Part shown: in pieces, positions 18,505 through 26,956 of the stretch | Layout of the letters: each line of letters begins with the position of its first letter | Numbering within the stretch: the first letter of the stretch is position 1 | Assembly (NCBI GenBank): GCA_020622085.1 | Contig: JAHRYM010000002.1 | Location: forward strand, 62,001-126,000 | Reading direction: 5' to 3' | Origin: Paracoccaceae bacterium | Lineage (GTDB): Bacteria; Pseudomonadota; Alphaproteobacteria; Rhodobacterales; Rhodobacteraceae | DNA length: 64,000 nt | Notes under the pieces: model-generated | What the model saw: the letters and a program-made list of their open reading frames with translations, nothing else | Told to the model about the DNA's origin: nothing | Database searches by the model: none | Program-made: the position numbers and the translations under genes

Positions 18505-19359
18505 TTGGCGTATCTCGTTCCCGACTCGCTTCACGAAGCCCTGACCCTCTTGCGCGACCGACGACCCCAGGTTGTCGCAGGCTGCACCGATGTGCTTCCC
18601 GCACGGCGGCGGGGCCAGCGCAGCGGCGACATCCTGGACGTGACCCGCCTGCCCGCCCTGCGCGGCATCGCCCACGGACCGCAGGGCTGGCGCATCGGCG
18701 CCGCGACCACCTGGGCGGAAATTGCGGCCACCCCCCTGCCCCCGGCCTTCGCCGCCCTGCAAGAGGCCGCGCGTGAGGTCGGCGCGGTCCAGATCCAGAA
18801 CGCGGGCACCATCGCCGGCAATATCTGCAACGCCTCGCCCGCCGCCGACGGGGTGCCGCCCCTGCTGGCGCTGCGGGCCGAGGTCGAGCTTGCCTCGCAC
18901 GCCGGGACACGGCGCCTCCCGCTGGAGGAGTTCATCACCGGCGTCCGCCGCACCACCCGCGCCCCGGACGAGTTGGTCACCGCCCTGCACCTGCCGCACC
19001 CGGCCCCGGGCGAGGGCGGTGCCTTCGTCAAGCTCGGGACGCGCAGCTCGCTGGTGATCTCGATTGCGATGGTCGCGGCGGTGGTCCGCATCGACCGCGA
19101 CCGCATCGCCGAGGCGCGCATTGCGGTCGGGGCCTGTTCGCCGGTGGCACGGCGTCTGCCCGCGTGGGAATCCGCGCTTCAGGGCCGCAGGCTGGACGAA
19201 CTGGCCGGGCTGAGACCCGACCCCGGCCATCTGTCGGTGCTCTCGCCGATCGACGACATCCGCGCGACGGCGGCCTACCGGATCGAGGCGGTGCGTGAAT
19301 TGTGCCAGCGCGCGCTGGTGCGGGCGGCGAATGCAGCAGGAGGCGCGGATGGACGGTGA
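18505..19359 (+). CDS. Molybdenum hydroxylase, FAD-binding subunit (CoxM/XdhA-like)
   Basis: A 284-residue flavoprotein subunit of a xanthine dehydrogenase-family hydroxylase that passes electrons from the Fe-S clusters to an acceptor. It has AYLVPDSLHEALTLL at the N-terminus, the FAD loop AGCTDVLP and the second FAD motif with NAGTIAGNICNASPAAD. The TTG start at 18505 is preferred because GGGAGGGG lies just before it. An in-frame ATG at 18478 is the last triplet of the operator and would leave almost no leader. It overlaps the next gene by 11 bp. Two subunits (this and the fused 2Fe-2S/Mo protein) form the whole enzyme. Confidence 0.85.
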   Translation: MAYLVPDSLHEALTLLRDRRPQVVAGCTDVLPARRRGQRSGDILDVTRLPALRGIAHGPQGWRIGAATTWAEIAATPLPPAFAALQEAAREVGAVQIQNAGTIAGNICNASPAADGVPPLLALRAEVELASHAGTRRLPLEEFITGVRRTTRAPDELVTALHLPHPAPGEGGAFVKLGTRSSLVISIAMVAAVVRIDRDRIAEARIAVGACSPVARRLPAWESALQGRRLDELAGLRPDPGHLSVLSPIDDIRATAAYRIEAVRELCQRALVRAANAAGGADGR

Positions 19360-22090
19360 GCATGGCCTGGGGGCGACCCGCTTCACCCTGAACGGCGCTT
19401 CGGTCGCCGTCGTGGCCCCGCCCGGCGAACGCCTGTCCGACACCCTGCGCGAACGGCTAGGTGCGCGCGATGTCAAGATCGGCTGCAATGCCGGCGATTG
19501 CGGCGCCTGCTCGGTCCTGATCGACGGGCAGGTGGTCTGCTCCTGCCTGACGCCCACGCAGAAGGCCGAAGGTCGCCGGATCGAGACGGTCGGCGGTCTG
19601 GTCGCCACCGACCCGCTGGCGCAGGCGCTGGCCGGGCGGTTCCAGGACCACGGCGCGGCGCAATGCGGGTTCTGCACGCCGGGCATGGTCACCGCCTCGG
19701 TCGCACTTCTGCGCGAAGTGCCGCAGCCGGACGAGGCCGCGATCACCCGGGCCCTTGGCGGCGTCCTCTGCCGCTGCACCGGCTATCGCAAGATCATCGA
19801 CGCCGTGGCCTCGGTTCCCGCCACGCTGGCCGAAGCGGATGCGCCGGGCCATGCGGGCGCCGCGATCCGGCGGCTGGACGGGGCGCAGAAACTGGCCGGG
19901 ACCGAGGCTTTCGGCGACGACGTGGCCCCGCCCGACACGCTGGAAATCCTCGTCATCCGCTCGCCCTTCCCGCGCGCGGACTTCACCTTCGGCGACCTTG
20001 ACGCCTGGCGCGCCGGGCAGGACGGCATCGCGGCGGTGCTGACCGCCGCCGATGTGCCGGGCCGCAACGTCTTTGGCGTGATCCCGGCCTTTGCCGACCA
20101 GCCCGCCTTTGCCGAAGGCATAGCCCGCTTCCGGGGCGAGGCGGTGGCGGCCGTCGTCGGCACCCCCGCCACGATCCGCGCCTTCGATCCGGCCAGCTTC
20201 CCGGTCACCTGGGCCGAACTGCCCGCCGTGCAGACCCCCCCCGCAGCCGAAGCCTCAGGCGCCCCCCTCCTGCACGAGGGCCGCGCGGGCAACCTGATGT
20301 GCAAGGGCTTCGTCGCCTGCGGCGATGCCGAAGCGGCGCTGGCAGGCGCCGATGTGACGGTCGAAGGACAGTTCGCAAGCGGTTTTGTCGAGCACGCTTA
20401 TATCGAGCCCGAGGCAGGCTTTGCCCAGGTCATCGACGGCCGGGTGGAAATCCACGCCTGCACCCAGGCCCCGGTCATGGACCTCGAGGCGATGGAGATC
20501 CTTCTGGGCATGGACCGCGCGCGCATCCGCATCCTGCCGACGGCGGTGGGCGGCGGGTTCGGCTCCAAGCTCGACATCTCGCTGCAACCCTATCTGGCGC
20601 TGGGCGCGCTCAAGACCGGGCGGCCGGTGCGCATGGCCTACAGCCGCACGGAGTCGATGCAGTCGACCACCAAGCGCCACCCCTCGGACATAAGGCTGCG
20701 GCTGGGGGCGACGCGGGACGGTATCCTCAAGGGCTGCGACTTCCGGGGCACCTTCAACACCGGCGCCTATGCCTCATGGGGGCCGACGGTGGCGAACCGG
20801 GTGCCGGTCCACGCCTCCGGCCCCTACCACATCGCCGATTACCGGGCCGAGGCGCGGGCGATCCACACCAACTGCCCGCCCTCCGGTGCCTTCCGCGGCT
20901 TCGGCGTGCCGCAGGCCGCCATCGCGCTGGAATCGCTGCTGGACGAGCTGGCCGCGAAACTGGCCATCGACCCGCTGGAGCTGCGGCTGAAGAACGCGCT
21001 GACGAACGGCGCGCCCACCGTCTGCGGTCAGGTCTTTGCCCAAGGCGTCGGCATCCGCGCCTGCCTGGAGGCCCTGCGCCCGGCATGGCAGGCCGAGCGC
21101 GCGGCGGCGGCGGCGTTCAACCGCGACACCGACACCGCCCTGCGCCGGGGCGTCGGCATCGCCTCGGGCTGGTATGGCTGCGGCAATACCTCGCTGCCGA
21201 ACCCCTCGACGATCAAGGCCGGGATCCGGGCCGACGGAAGCATCACCCTGCATCAGGGCGCGATGGACATCGGTCAGGGCGCGAACACCGTCATCACCCA
21301 GCTTTTCGCCACCGCGCTTGGCGTTCCGGTCGCCAGGGTCGCCCTGATCGGCCCCGATACCGACGTGACGCCCGACGCCGGCAAGACCTCGGCCTCGCGC
21401 CAGACCTTCGTCTCGGGCAATGCCGCGCGGCTTTGCGGCCAGGCGCTGCGGGCCGAGGTGCTGCGCGCGGTCAACGCCTCCGAAGGCGCGGCGCTGACGG
21501 TCACGCCGGGCGCGATCACCGTGGACGACGGCAGCAGCCGCCACCGCATCGCGCTGGACCAGCTTGCCGCCGATGCAGACGGCTATGTCCTTGCCGCCAG
21601 CGGCCATTACGATCCGCCGACCAAGCCGCTTGACGCCAATGGCCAGGGCGAGCCCTATGCCCAGTTCGGCTATGCCGCGCAGCTGGTGGTGGCCGAGGTG
21701 GACACCGCCCTTGGCACCATAAGGCTCAGGCGCATCGTCGCCGCGCATGACGTCGGCCTTGCGGTCAACCCGATGCTGGTCGAAGGCCAGATCCAGGGCG
21801 GCGTCGCCCAGGGCATCGGCATGGCCCTGATGGAGGAATACATCCCCGGCCGCACCGAGAACCTGCACGACTACCTGATCCCGACCATCGGCGACATTCC
21901 CCCGATCGAGCCGATCATCATCGAGGAAGCCGACGCCCACGGTCCCTACGGCGCCAAGGGCCTGGGCGAGCACGTCCTGATCCCGACCGCCCCCGCGATC
22001 CTGAACGCCGTCGCCCACGCTTGCGGCGTGCGGATGACCAGCGTTCCGGTGACGCCCGCGAAACTCGCCGCCGCATTGGCAGGAGACTGA
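19349..22090 (+). CDS. Molybdenum hydroxylase, fused 2Fe-2S and molybdopterin-binding subunit
   Basis: A 913-residue protein joining two parts that are usually separate. Residues 1-160 hold two [2Fe-2S] clusters: CNAGDCGAC plus a later C-S-C for the first, and CGFCTPG with CRCTG for the second. From about residue 165 (AIRRLDGAQKLAG) comes the Mo-cofactor domain, with GGGFGSK, GAFRGFG, MDIGQGANT and the C-terminal GAKGLGEH containing the likely catalytic glutamate. AGGAGG precedes the chosen ATG. In E. barkeri the comparable enzyme is nicotinate dehydrogenase. Here the substrate is unknown, but the genes that follow suggest ring hydroxylation of an N-heterocycle. Confidence 0.87.
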   Translation: MDGEHGLGATRFTLNGASVAVVAPPGERLSDTLRERLGARDVKIGCNAGDCGACSVLIDGQVVCSCLTPTQKAEGRRIETVGGLVATDPLAQALAGRFQDHGAAQCGFCTPGMVTASVALLREVPQPDEAAITRALGGVLCRCTGYRKIIDAVASVPATLAEADAPGHAGAAIRRLDGAQKLAGTEAFGDDVAPPDTLEILVIRSPFPRADFTFGDLDAWRAGQDGIAAVLTAADVPGRNVFGVIPAFADQPAFAEGIARFRGEAVAAVVGTPATIRAFDPASFPVTWAELPAVQTPPAAEASGAPLLHEGRAGNLMCKGFVACGDAEAALAGADVTVEGQFASGFVEHAYIEPEAGFAQVIDGRVEIHACTQAPVMDLEAMEILLGMDRARIRILPTAVGGGFGSKLDISLQPYLALGALKTGRPVRMAYSRTESMQSTTKRHPSDIRLRLGATRDGILKGCDFRGTFNTGAYASWGPTVANRVPVHASGPYHIADYRAEARAIHTNCPPSGAFRGFGVPQAAIALESLLDELAAKLAIDPLELRLKNALTNGAPTVCGQVFAQGVGIRACLEALRPAWQAERAAAAAFNRDTDTALRRGVGIASGWYGCGNTSLPNPSTIKAGIRADGSITLHQGAMDIGQGANTVITQLFATALGVPVARVALIGPDTDVTPDAGKTSASRQTFVSGNAARLCGQALRAEVLRAVNASEGAALTVTPGAITVDDGSSRHRIALDQLAADADGYVLAASGHYDPPTKPLDANGQGEPYAQFGYAAQLVVAEVDTALGTIRLRRIVAAHDVGLAVNPMLVEGQIQGGVAQGIGMALMEEYIPGRTENLHDYLIPTIGDIPPIEPIIIEEADAHGPYGAKGLGEHVLIPTAPAILNAVAHACGVRMTSVPVTPAKLAAALAGD

Positions 22091-22091
22091 C

Positions 22092-23600
22092 ATGACCGAC
22101 AAAGCCGAACGCCCCGTCGACCGGACAGCTGACAAGATCCGCTGCGACGCCTGCCCGGTGCTCTGTTACATCGCCGAAGGCCGGGCCGGGGCCTGCGACC
22201 GCTACGCCAACCACGGCGGCACGCTGGTCCGCCTTGATCCGCTGACCATCATCGAAGGCGCTGCCAGCCACGGGGTCAAGGCCGTGCCCTTCCTGAAAGG
22301 CAGCGAGGGCACCGACTGGGACGGGGATCTCGTGCAGGGCGGGCGGCCCTTCATCACCGCAGTCGGCGCGGGCACCACCTATCCCGACTACAAGCCCGCC
22401 CCCTTCATCGTCAGCCAGAATGTCGAGGGCGTGGACATGGTCACCGTCGTGACCGAAGGCATCTTCAGCTACTGCGGCGTCAAGGTGAAGATCGACACCG
22501 ACCGCTTCATCGGCCACGAACGCGCCGTGGTGCGGGTCGAAGGCGAACCCATCGGCCATGTGATGACCTCGGAATACGGCTCGAAGATGCTGTCGCTGGG
22601 CGGGGTCGAGCATCTGACCGGCGGCGGCAAGAAGGAGGGCCGCGTCACCTGCGACGCGCTCTTGAAACTGTGCAACCGCGAAGCCGTCGAGATGACCGTG
22701 GACGAGGGCGCCAGCATCATCGTGCAGGCCGGCAAGCCGCCGGTGATCGACGGGGCCGAGGAAAAGCTGATGCGGGTCGGCTGCGGCTCGGCCACCATCG
22801 GCATGTTCGCCAAACAATGGGCGCAGCACGTCGACGAGGTGGTGGTGGTCGATGACCACATCACCGGCGTCCTGTCCGAACACCAGGCCGGAAAGCTGCT
22901 GAACGTGCCCCCCAGCGGCATCCGCGTGAAGGGCCGCCGCTCGACTCCGGGGCGCTATTTCCAGGTCGCCGAACCCGGCACCGGCTGGGGCGGCACCAAT
23001 ATCTCGGACCCCCTCACCATCCTGAAAGACCCCGACCCCGAGACCGCATGGGAGGGCCTGCGCCTTCTGATGGTCTCCACCACCGGCGAACAATCCGCCT
23101 ATTACGAGTTGGACGCCGCGCTGAACCCGGTCCCGAAACCTCTCCCGCCCGACCTTCGCACCTCGGTCGACCTGATCGCCGAGAACTGCGAACCCTCGCT
23201 CTGTTCGGTGCTGTTCATGGCCGGCGCGGGCGGCTCGCTGCGCGCGGGCGTGACGCAGAACCCGGTGCGACTGACGCGCTCGGTCAAGGATTCGCTCACC
23301 TATGTCTCCTGCGGCGGGGCCGGGGCCTATGTCTGGCCGGGGGGCGGGATCACCGTGATGGTGGACGTGACCGAGATGCCGTCGAACTCCTTCGGCTATG
23401 TCCCGACCCCCGCGCTGGTCGCCCCGATCGAATTCACCATGCGCCTTTCGGATTACATCGCGCTGGGCGGCCATGCCGATCAGGTGCGCCCCATCGAAGG
23501 CGTCGTCAGCGACAAGGTGCGCCGGGTCGGGCCGGGCGGGGCGCAGGACGATCCGATGGCGCGGCACCATTTCCGCTGGCCCGCGGACAGCCAGGCATGA
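22092..23600 (+). CDS. hnr: 6-hydroxynicotinate reductase homologue
   Basis: A 502-residue iron-sulfur protein of the family named after the E. barkeri enzyme that reduces 6-hydroxynicotinate to 1,4,5,6-tetrahydro-6-oxonicotinate with reduced ferredoxin. A cysteine cluster C18-x2-C21-x3-C25-x9-C35 near the N-terminus can hold a [4Fe-4S] centre; further cysteines at 128, 187, 194, 231, 366, 371 and 407 could hold another. Conserved blocks include AGTTYPDYKPAPFIVSQNV, GIFSYCGVKVKIDTDR and AEPGTGWGGT. It starts 1 bp after the Mo subunit stop and overlaps UPF0280 by 4 bp. I recognise the family; the exact substrate of this member is inferred. Confidence 0.82.
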   Translation: MTDKAERPVDRTADKIRCDACPVLCYIAEGRAGACDRYANHGGTLVRLDPLTIIEGAASHGVKAVPFLKGSEGTDWDGDLVQGGRPFITAVGAGTTYPDYKPAPFIVSQNVEGVDMVTVVTEGIFSYCGVKVKIDTDRFIGHERAVVRVEGEPIGHVMTSEYGSKMLSLGGVEHLTGGGKKEGRVTCDALLKLCNREAVEMTVDEGASIIVQAGKPPVIDGAEEKLMRVGCGSATIGMFAKQWAQHVDEVVVVDDHITGVLSEHQAGKLLNVPPSGIRVKGRRSTPGRYFQVAEPGTGWGGTNISDPLTILKDPDPETAWEGLRLLMVSTTGEQSAYYELDAALNPVPKPLPPDLRTSVDLIAENCEPSLCSVLFMAGAGGSLRAGVTQNPVRLTRSVKDSLTYVSCGGAGAYVWPGGGITVMVDVTEMPSNSFGYVPTPALVAPIEFTMRLSDYIALGGHADQVRPIEGVVSDKVRRVGPGGAQDDPMARHHFRWPADSQA

Positions 23601-24493
23601 CAGGGCCGGTGGCCGCGCTGCTTCCGGGCGACCGGCTGCACCTGCAGCACGGGCCCATCGACCTGATCATCGGGGCCGATGGCCCGGCGCGGCCGCAAGC
23701 CTTCGCCGCCGCCGCCGCCCGCTTCGACGGCCTCCTTGCGGAACTGGTGGCCGAACTGCCGCTCCTGCGCGCCCAGTCGACGCCCGACCTGCCCGCCCCG
23801 CAAGGCCCCGTCGCCCGCCGGATGCATCACGCCGTCCTTCCGCATGCCGACGCCTTCATCACCTGCATGGCCGCCGTGGCCGGGTCCGTCGCCGACGAGA
23901 TCCTTGCGGCCATGACCGCAGCCGCGCCCCTCGCCCGCGCCTATGTGAACAACGGCGGCGACATCGCGCTGCACCTGAGCGACGGCACCAGCTTCACCAG
24001 TGCAATGGCCGGGCTGGACGGGCGCGACCTTGGCCGCATCACCATCGCCGCCAGCGACGGCATCCACGGCATCGCCACCAGCGGCGCGGGAGGGCGCAGC
24101 TTCTCGCTGGGGATCGCCGACAGCGTCACCACCCTTGCCCGCACGGCAGCCACGGCGGACGCGGCCGCGACGATGATCGCCAATGCCGTCAACCTGCCCC
24201 GCCATCCCGGCATCCGCCGCACCCGCGCCTGCGACCTGCAACCCGACAGCGACCTTGGCGCGCGTCTCGTGGTGACCGGGGTGCCGCCCCTTGCGCCCGC
24301 TGACATTGCACAGGCGCTGGACGCGGGCATGGCACAGGCGCAAGACTTGCTTTCGCGCGGCCTGATCGCGGGGGCGGCGCTGTTCCTGCAAGGCCAGACC
24401 CGGCTGGCCGGGACGGGGTTCACCGGATTGTTCCAGAAGGATGAGGTTGCACATGCCCAAGGTCGAAGTCCGCAAGCGATTGCTTGTGCTTGA
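23597..24493 (+). CDS. UPF0280 family protein (ApbE-like fold)
   Basis: A 298-residue protein of unknown function. It starts LLPGDRLHLQHGPIDLIIGA and has AYVNNGGDIALHL and GIATSGAGGRSFSLGIADSVT, typical of UPF0280. The family belongs to the structural superfamily of ApbE, the FAD:protein FMN transferase. It is coupled by a 4-bp overlap to the reductase gene, and its 3' end overlaps the next gene by about 40 bp. A role in flavin attachment to the reductase is a guess from fold and position, not shown by the sequence. Confidence 0.8.
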   Translation: MTGPVAALLPGDRLHLQHGPIDLIIGADGPARPQAFAAAAARFDGLLAELVAELPLLRAQSTPDLPAPQGPVARRMHHAVLPHADAFITCMAAVAGSVADEILAAMTAAAPLARAYVNNGGDIALHLSDGTSFTSAMAGLDGRDLGRITIAASDGIHGIATSGAGGRSFSLGIADSVTTLARTAATADAAATMIANAVNLPRHPGIRRTRACDLQPDSDLGARLVVTGVPPLAPADIAQALDAGMAQAQDLLSRGLIAGAALFLQGQTRLAGTGFTGLFQKDEVAHAQGRSPQAIACA

Positions 24494-25034
24494 GGAAATC
24501 TATCACGAAGGCGGCCCGCCCGCCGCCGTGCCGCACCGGCGCGGCGCCGTGCTTGCCGTGATCCGCAACCCCTTCGCCGGGCGCTATGAACCCGAGATCC
24601 AGGGCTTCATGGACGACCTGCGCCCCCTCGGGCTTGAGATGGCGCAACAACTCGCCGCCGCGCTGGGCGGCGCCGAAAGGATCGAGGGCTACGGCAAGGC
24701 CTCTCTCGTCGGCGCGGCGGGAGAGCTGGAGCACGGCGCGCTCTGGCACGCCCCCGGCGGCTATGCCATGCGCGAGGTGCTGAACGGCGCCAAGGCCATC
24801 GTGCCCTCGGCCAAGAAGGTCGGCGGCGCGGGCGCGCGGATCGACGTGCCGATCACCCATATCAACGCCTCCTACGTCCGCAGCCATTTCGATTCGATCG
24901 AGGTCGGCCTGAACGACGCCCCCCGCGCCGACGAGATGGTGGTGATCCTGGCGATGACCACCGGCCCCCGCATCCATTCCCGCGCGGGCGGGCTGGAAGC
25001 CTCGCAGATCAAGGGAGAGGACGGTCTGAGATGA
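24453..25034 (+). CDS. Amino acid synthesis family protein (PF06684), copy 1
   Basis: A 193-residue protein of the so-called amino acid synthesis family, whose biochemical role is not established. The motifs shared with the next gene are NPFAGRY, EGYGKASLVGAAGELEHG, VPSAKKVGG and YVRSHFDSIEVGLNDAPRAD. The ATG chosen (MPKVEVRK) lies just inside the end of the UPF0280 gene; an ATG four codons upstream is weaker. It overlaps the next copy by 4 bp, so the two are translated together and may form a hetero-oligomer. Confidence 0.8.
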   Translation: MPKVEVRKRLLVLEEIYHEGGPPAAVPHRRGAVLAVIRNPFAGRYEPEIQGFMDDLRPLGLEMAQQLAAALGGAERIEGYGKASLVGAAGELEHGALWHAPGGYAMREVLNGAKAIVPSAKKVGGAGARIDVPITHINASYVRSHFDSIEVGLNDAPRADEMVVILAMTTGPRIHSRAGGLEASQIKGEDGLR

Positions 25035-25615
25035 AGGCAAGGATCCGCAAACTGGGCGTCTGGGTCGAGGAAACGCACGAGGAAGCCGGCCGCCCCATCA
25101 CCCCCCCCACCCGCAAGGCCGTCGCGGCCGCGGTGATCGAGAACCCCTTCGCCGGGCGCTACGTCGATGACCTCTCCGACCTGATGGACATTGGCGAGGA
25201 GCTGGGCGCGCTTCTGGGCGAGAAATGCGTCGCCGCCCTTGGCATCCGGCCCGATCAGGCGGAAAGCTACGGCAAGGCGGCGCTGGTCGGCGAAAACGGC
25301 GAGCTGGAACATGCCGCCGCGATCCTGCACCCAAAACTGGGCGCGCCCCTGCGCAAGGCGGTGGAGAAGGGCGCGGCTCTGGTTCCCTCGTCGAAAAAGC
25401 GCGGCGGCATGGGGCAGGATCTGGACATCCCCCTCGGCCACAAGGACGCGGCCTTCGTGCGCTCGCATTTCGACGGGGTCGAGATCCGCTTCAACGACGC
25501 CCCCCGCGCGAACGAGATCGTCGTCGCCGTCGCCGTGACCGACAGCGGCCGCCCGCTGCCCAGGGTCGGCGGGCTGAAGGTCGATGAAATCATCGGCAAG
25601 GACGGCCTGCGCTAG
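25031..25615 (+). CDS. Amino acid synthesis family protein (PF06684), copy 2
   Basis: A 194-residue paralogue of the preceding protein, coupled by an ATGA overlap. It repeats the same blocks with changes: NPFAGRY, ESYGKAALVGENGELEHA, VPSSKKRGGMGQ and VRSHFDGVEIRFNDAPRANE. The two copies have diverged clearly, so they probably have different roles or form a mixed complex. It is the last gene of the first MarR-linked operon and is followed by a strong terminator. Confidence 0.8.
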   Translation: MKARIRKLGVWVEETHEEAGRPITPPTRKAVAAAVIENPFAGRYVDDLSDLMDIGEELGALLGEKCVAALGIRPDQAESYGKAALVGENGELEHAAAILHPKLGAPLRKAVEKGAALVPSSKKRGGMGQDLDIPLGHKDAAFVRSHFDGVEIRFNDAPRANEIVVAVAVTDSGRPLPRVGGLKVDEIIGKDGLR

Positions 25616-25634
25616 GGCGAAAGCCTTCGGCCGA

Positions 25635-25674
25635 AAGCACCCTCGCCCGACCGGGCGGGGGTGCTTCCTTTTGC
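25635..25674 (+). terminator. Rho-independent terminator
   Basis: A 14-bp stem AAGCACCCTCGCCC / GGGCGGGGGTGCTT (one T-G wobble) with a 4-base loop is followed by CCTTTT. It ends the Mo-hydroxylase/reductase operon 20 bp after the last stop codon, so the ferredoxin genes downstream need their own promoter. Confidence 0.85.
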
Positions 25675-25721
25675 GCCCCGATCGCGCATCAGACTGAATT
25701 TGCAATGCTATTTCTTTGATG

Positions 25722-25764
25722 TTGACAAGGCCCGCCCTGCGCCATTATCGTTCGTATACAAATG
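25722..25764 (+). promoter_or_regulatory. Promoter with MarR-type operator (site B) of the ferredoxin operon
   Basis: TTGACA (25722-25727) is followed by the -10 candidates ATTATC (25744) or TATCGT (25746) at 16-18 bp. The palindrome CGTTCGTATACAAATG (25749-25764) covers the -10/start region, exactly as at site A. This ties expression of ferredoxin and its reductase to the same regulator as the hydroxylase and reductase genes. Confidence 0.72.
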
Positions 25765-25776
25765 AATGAGGGCGCC

Positions 25777-26112
25777 ATGACCTATGTCGTCACCGAAGGC
25801 TGCATCGCCTGCAAATACACCGATTGCGTCGAAGTCTGCCCCGTGGACTGCTTCTACGAGGGCGAGAACATGCTGGTCATCCACCCCGACGAATGTATCG
25901 ACTGCGGCGTGTGCGAACCGGAATGTCCCGTCGATGCCATCCTTCCCGACACCGCGCCGGGGGTCACGCCCTGGCTCGCGCTCAATGCCGAACTGGCGGG
26001 GGTCTGGCCCAACATCCGCGACAGGATCGCGCCGCTGCCGGATCACGAAGCCTGGGCCCGGCAGCAGGGCAAGCTCGCCTCCCTGTCGCGCAACCCCGCC
26101 GCCCCGCAATAG
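25777..26112 (+). CDS. fdxA: 7Fe ferredoxin FdxA ([3Fe-4S][4Fe-4S])
   Basis: A 111-residue small electron carrier. It starts [17 protein letters not shown], and the cysteines at 9, 17 and 50 (3Fe) and 21, 40, 43 and 46 (4Fe) are placed as in Azotobacter-type 7Fe ferredoxins. The C-terminal half has the usual extra helix region. The ATG is preceded by GAGGG. An earlier in-frame ATG lies in the operator and is not used here. Under the same operator as the hydroxylase operon and next to a ferredoxin-NADP reductase, it probably supplies electrons to the 6-hydroxynicotinate reductase homologue. Confidence 0.88.
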   Translation: MTYVVTEGCIACKYTDCVEVCPVDCFYEGENMLVIHPDECIDCGVCEPECPVDAILPDTAPGVTPWLALNAELAGVWPNIRDRIAPLPDHEAWARQQGKLASLSRNPAAPQ

Positions 26113-26122
26113 ACCGGAGACC

Positions 26123-26944
26123 ATGATGCAGGATCAGGCCACCCTCCCCCTGACAGCCGCCGGGGCGCATGTCCCCGCCGGTGTCTACGCCGAAACCGTG
26201 ACGGAGGTGCAGCACTACACCGACCGCCTGTTCCGCTTCCGCATCACGCGTCCCCCCGCCTTCCGCTTCCGCTCGGGCGAGTTCGTGATGATCGGCCTGC
26301 CCAATGCCGAACGCCCGGTCTACCGCGCCTATTCCATCGCCAGCCCCTCCTGGGACGAGGAGATCGAGTTCTACTCGATCAAGGTGCCCGACGGCCCGCT
26401 GACCGAGCATCTGCAGAAGATCCAGCCCGGCGACATCGTGCTGATGCGCAAGAAACCGACCGGCACGCTGGTCCTCGACGCGCTTCTGCCGGGCAAGCGG
26501 GTCTACATGTTCTCGACCGGCACCGGCATCGCCCCCTTCGCCTCGCTGATCCGCGACCCCGAGACCTATGAGAAGTTCGACGAGGTGATCCTGACCCACA
26601 CCTGCCGCGAGGTCGCCGAACTGGCCTACGGGCAGGAGCTGGTGAAGAACCTCATGGAGGATCCGCTGGTCGGCGACCTGGCGCGGGGCCGGCTGCGCCA
26701 CTATCCGACCGTCACCCGCGAACCCTTCCCCGTCATGGGCCGGATCACCGACCTCATGGCCTCGGGCCAACTCTTCTCCGACCTGGGCGTGCCGCCGATC
26801 GGGCCAGAGGAGGACCGTGGCATGATCTGTGGCTCGATGGCGATGCTGCGCGACACCAAGGAAATGCTGGAAGGCTTCGGTCTGGTCGAAGGGTCGAACG
26901 CACAGCCCGGCAGTTTCGTGGTGGAACGCGCCTTCGTCGATTGA
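26123..26944 (+). CDS. fpr: Ferredoxin-NADP+ reductase (FprA type)
   Basis: A 273-residue FAD enzyme exchanging electrons between NADPH and ferredoxin. The FAD motif RAYSIASPSWDEEIEFYSI, the NADP loop STGTGIAPFASLIRDPETY, THTCREVAELAY and the C-terminal CGSMAMLRDTKEMLE are typical of the short bacterial FprA class found in Rhodobacter. It starts 10 bp after fdxA in the same operon. In this setting it most likely runs toward reduced ferredoxin. Confidence 0.88.
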   Translation: MMQDQATLPLTAAGAHVPAGVYAETVTEVQHYTDRLFRFRITRPPAFRFRSGEFVMIGLPNAERPVYRAYSIASPSWDEEIEFYSIKVPDGPLTEHLQKIQPGDIVLMRKKPTGTLVLDALLPGKRVYMFSTGTGIAPFASLIRDPETYEKFDEVILTHTCREVAELAYGQELVKNLMEDPLVGDLARGRLRHYPTVTREPFPVMGRITDLMASGQLFSDLGVPPIGPEEDRGMICGSMAMLRDTKEMLEGFGLVEGSNAQPGSFVVERAFVD

Positions 26945-26956
26945 CGGATCTGCGCC

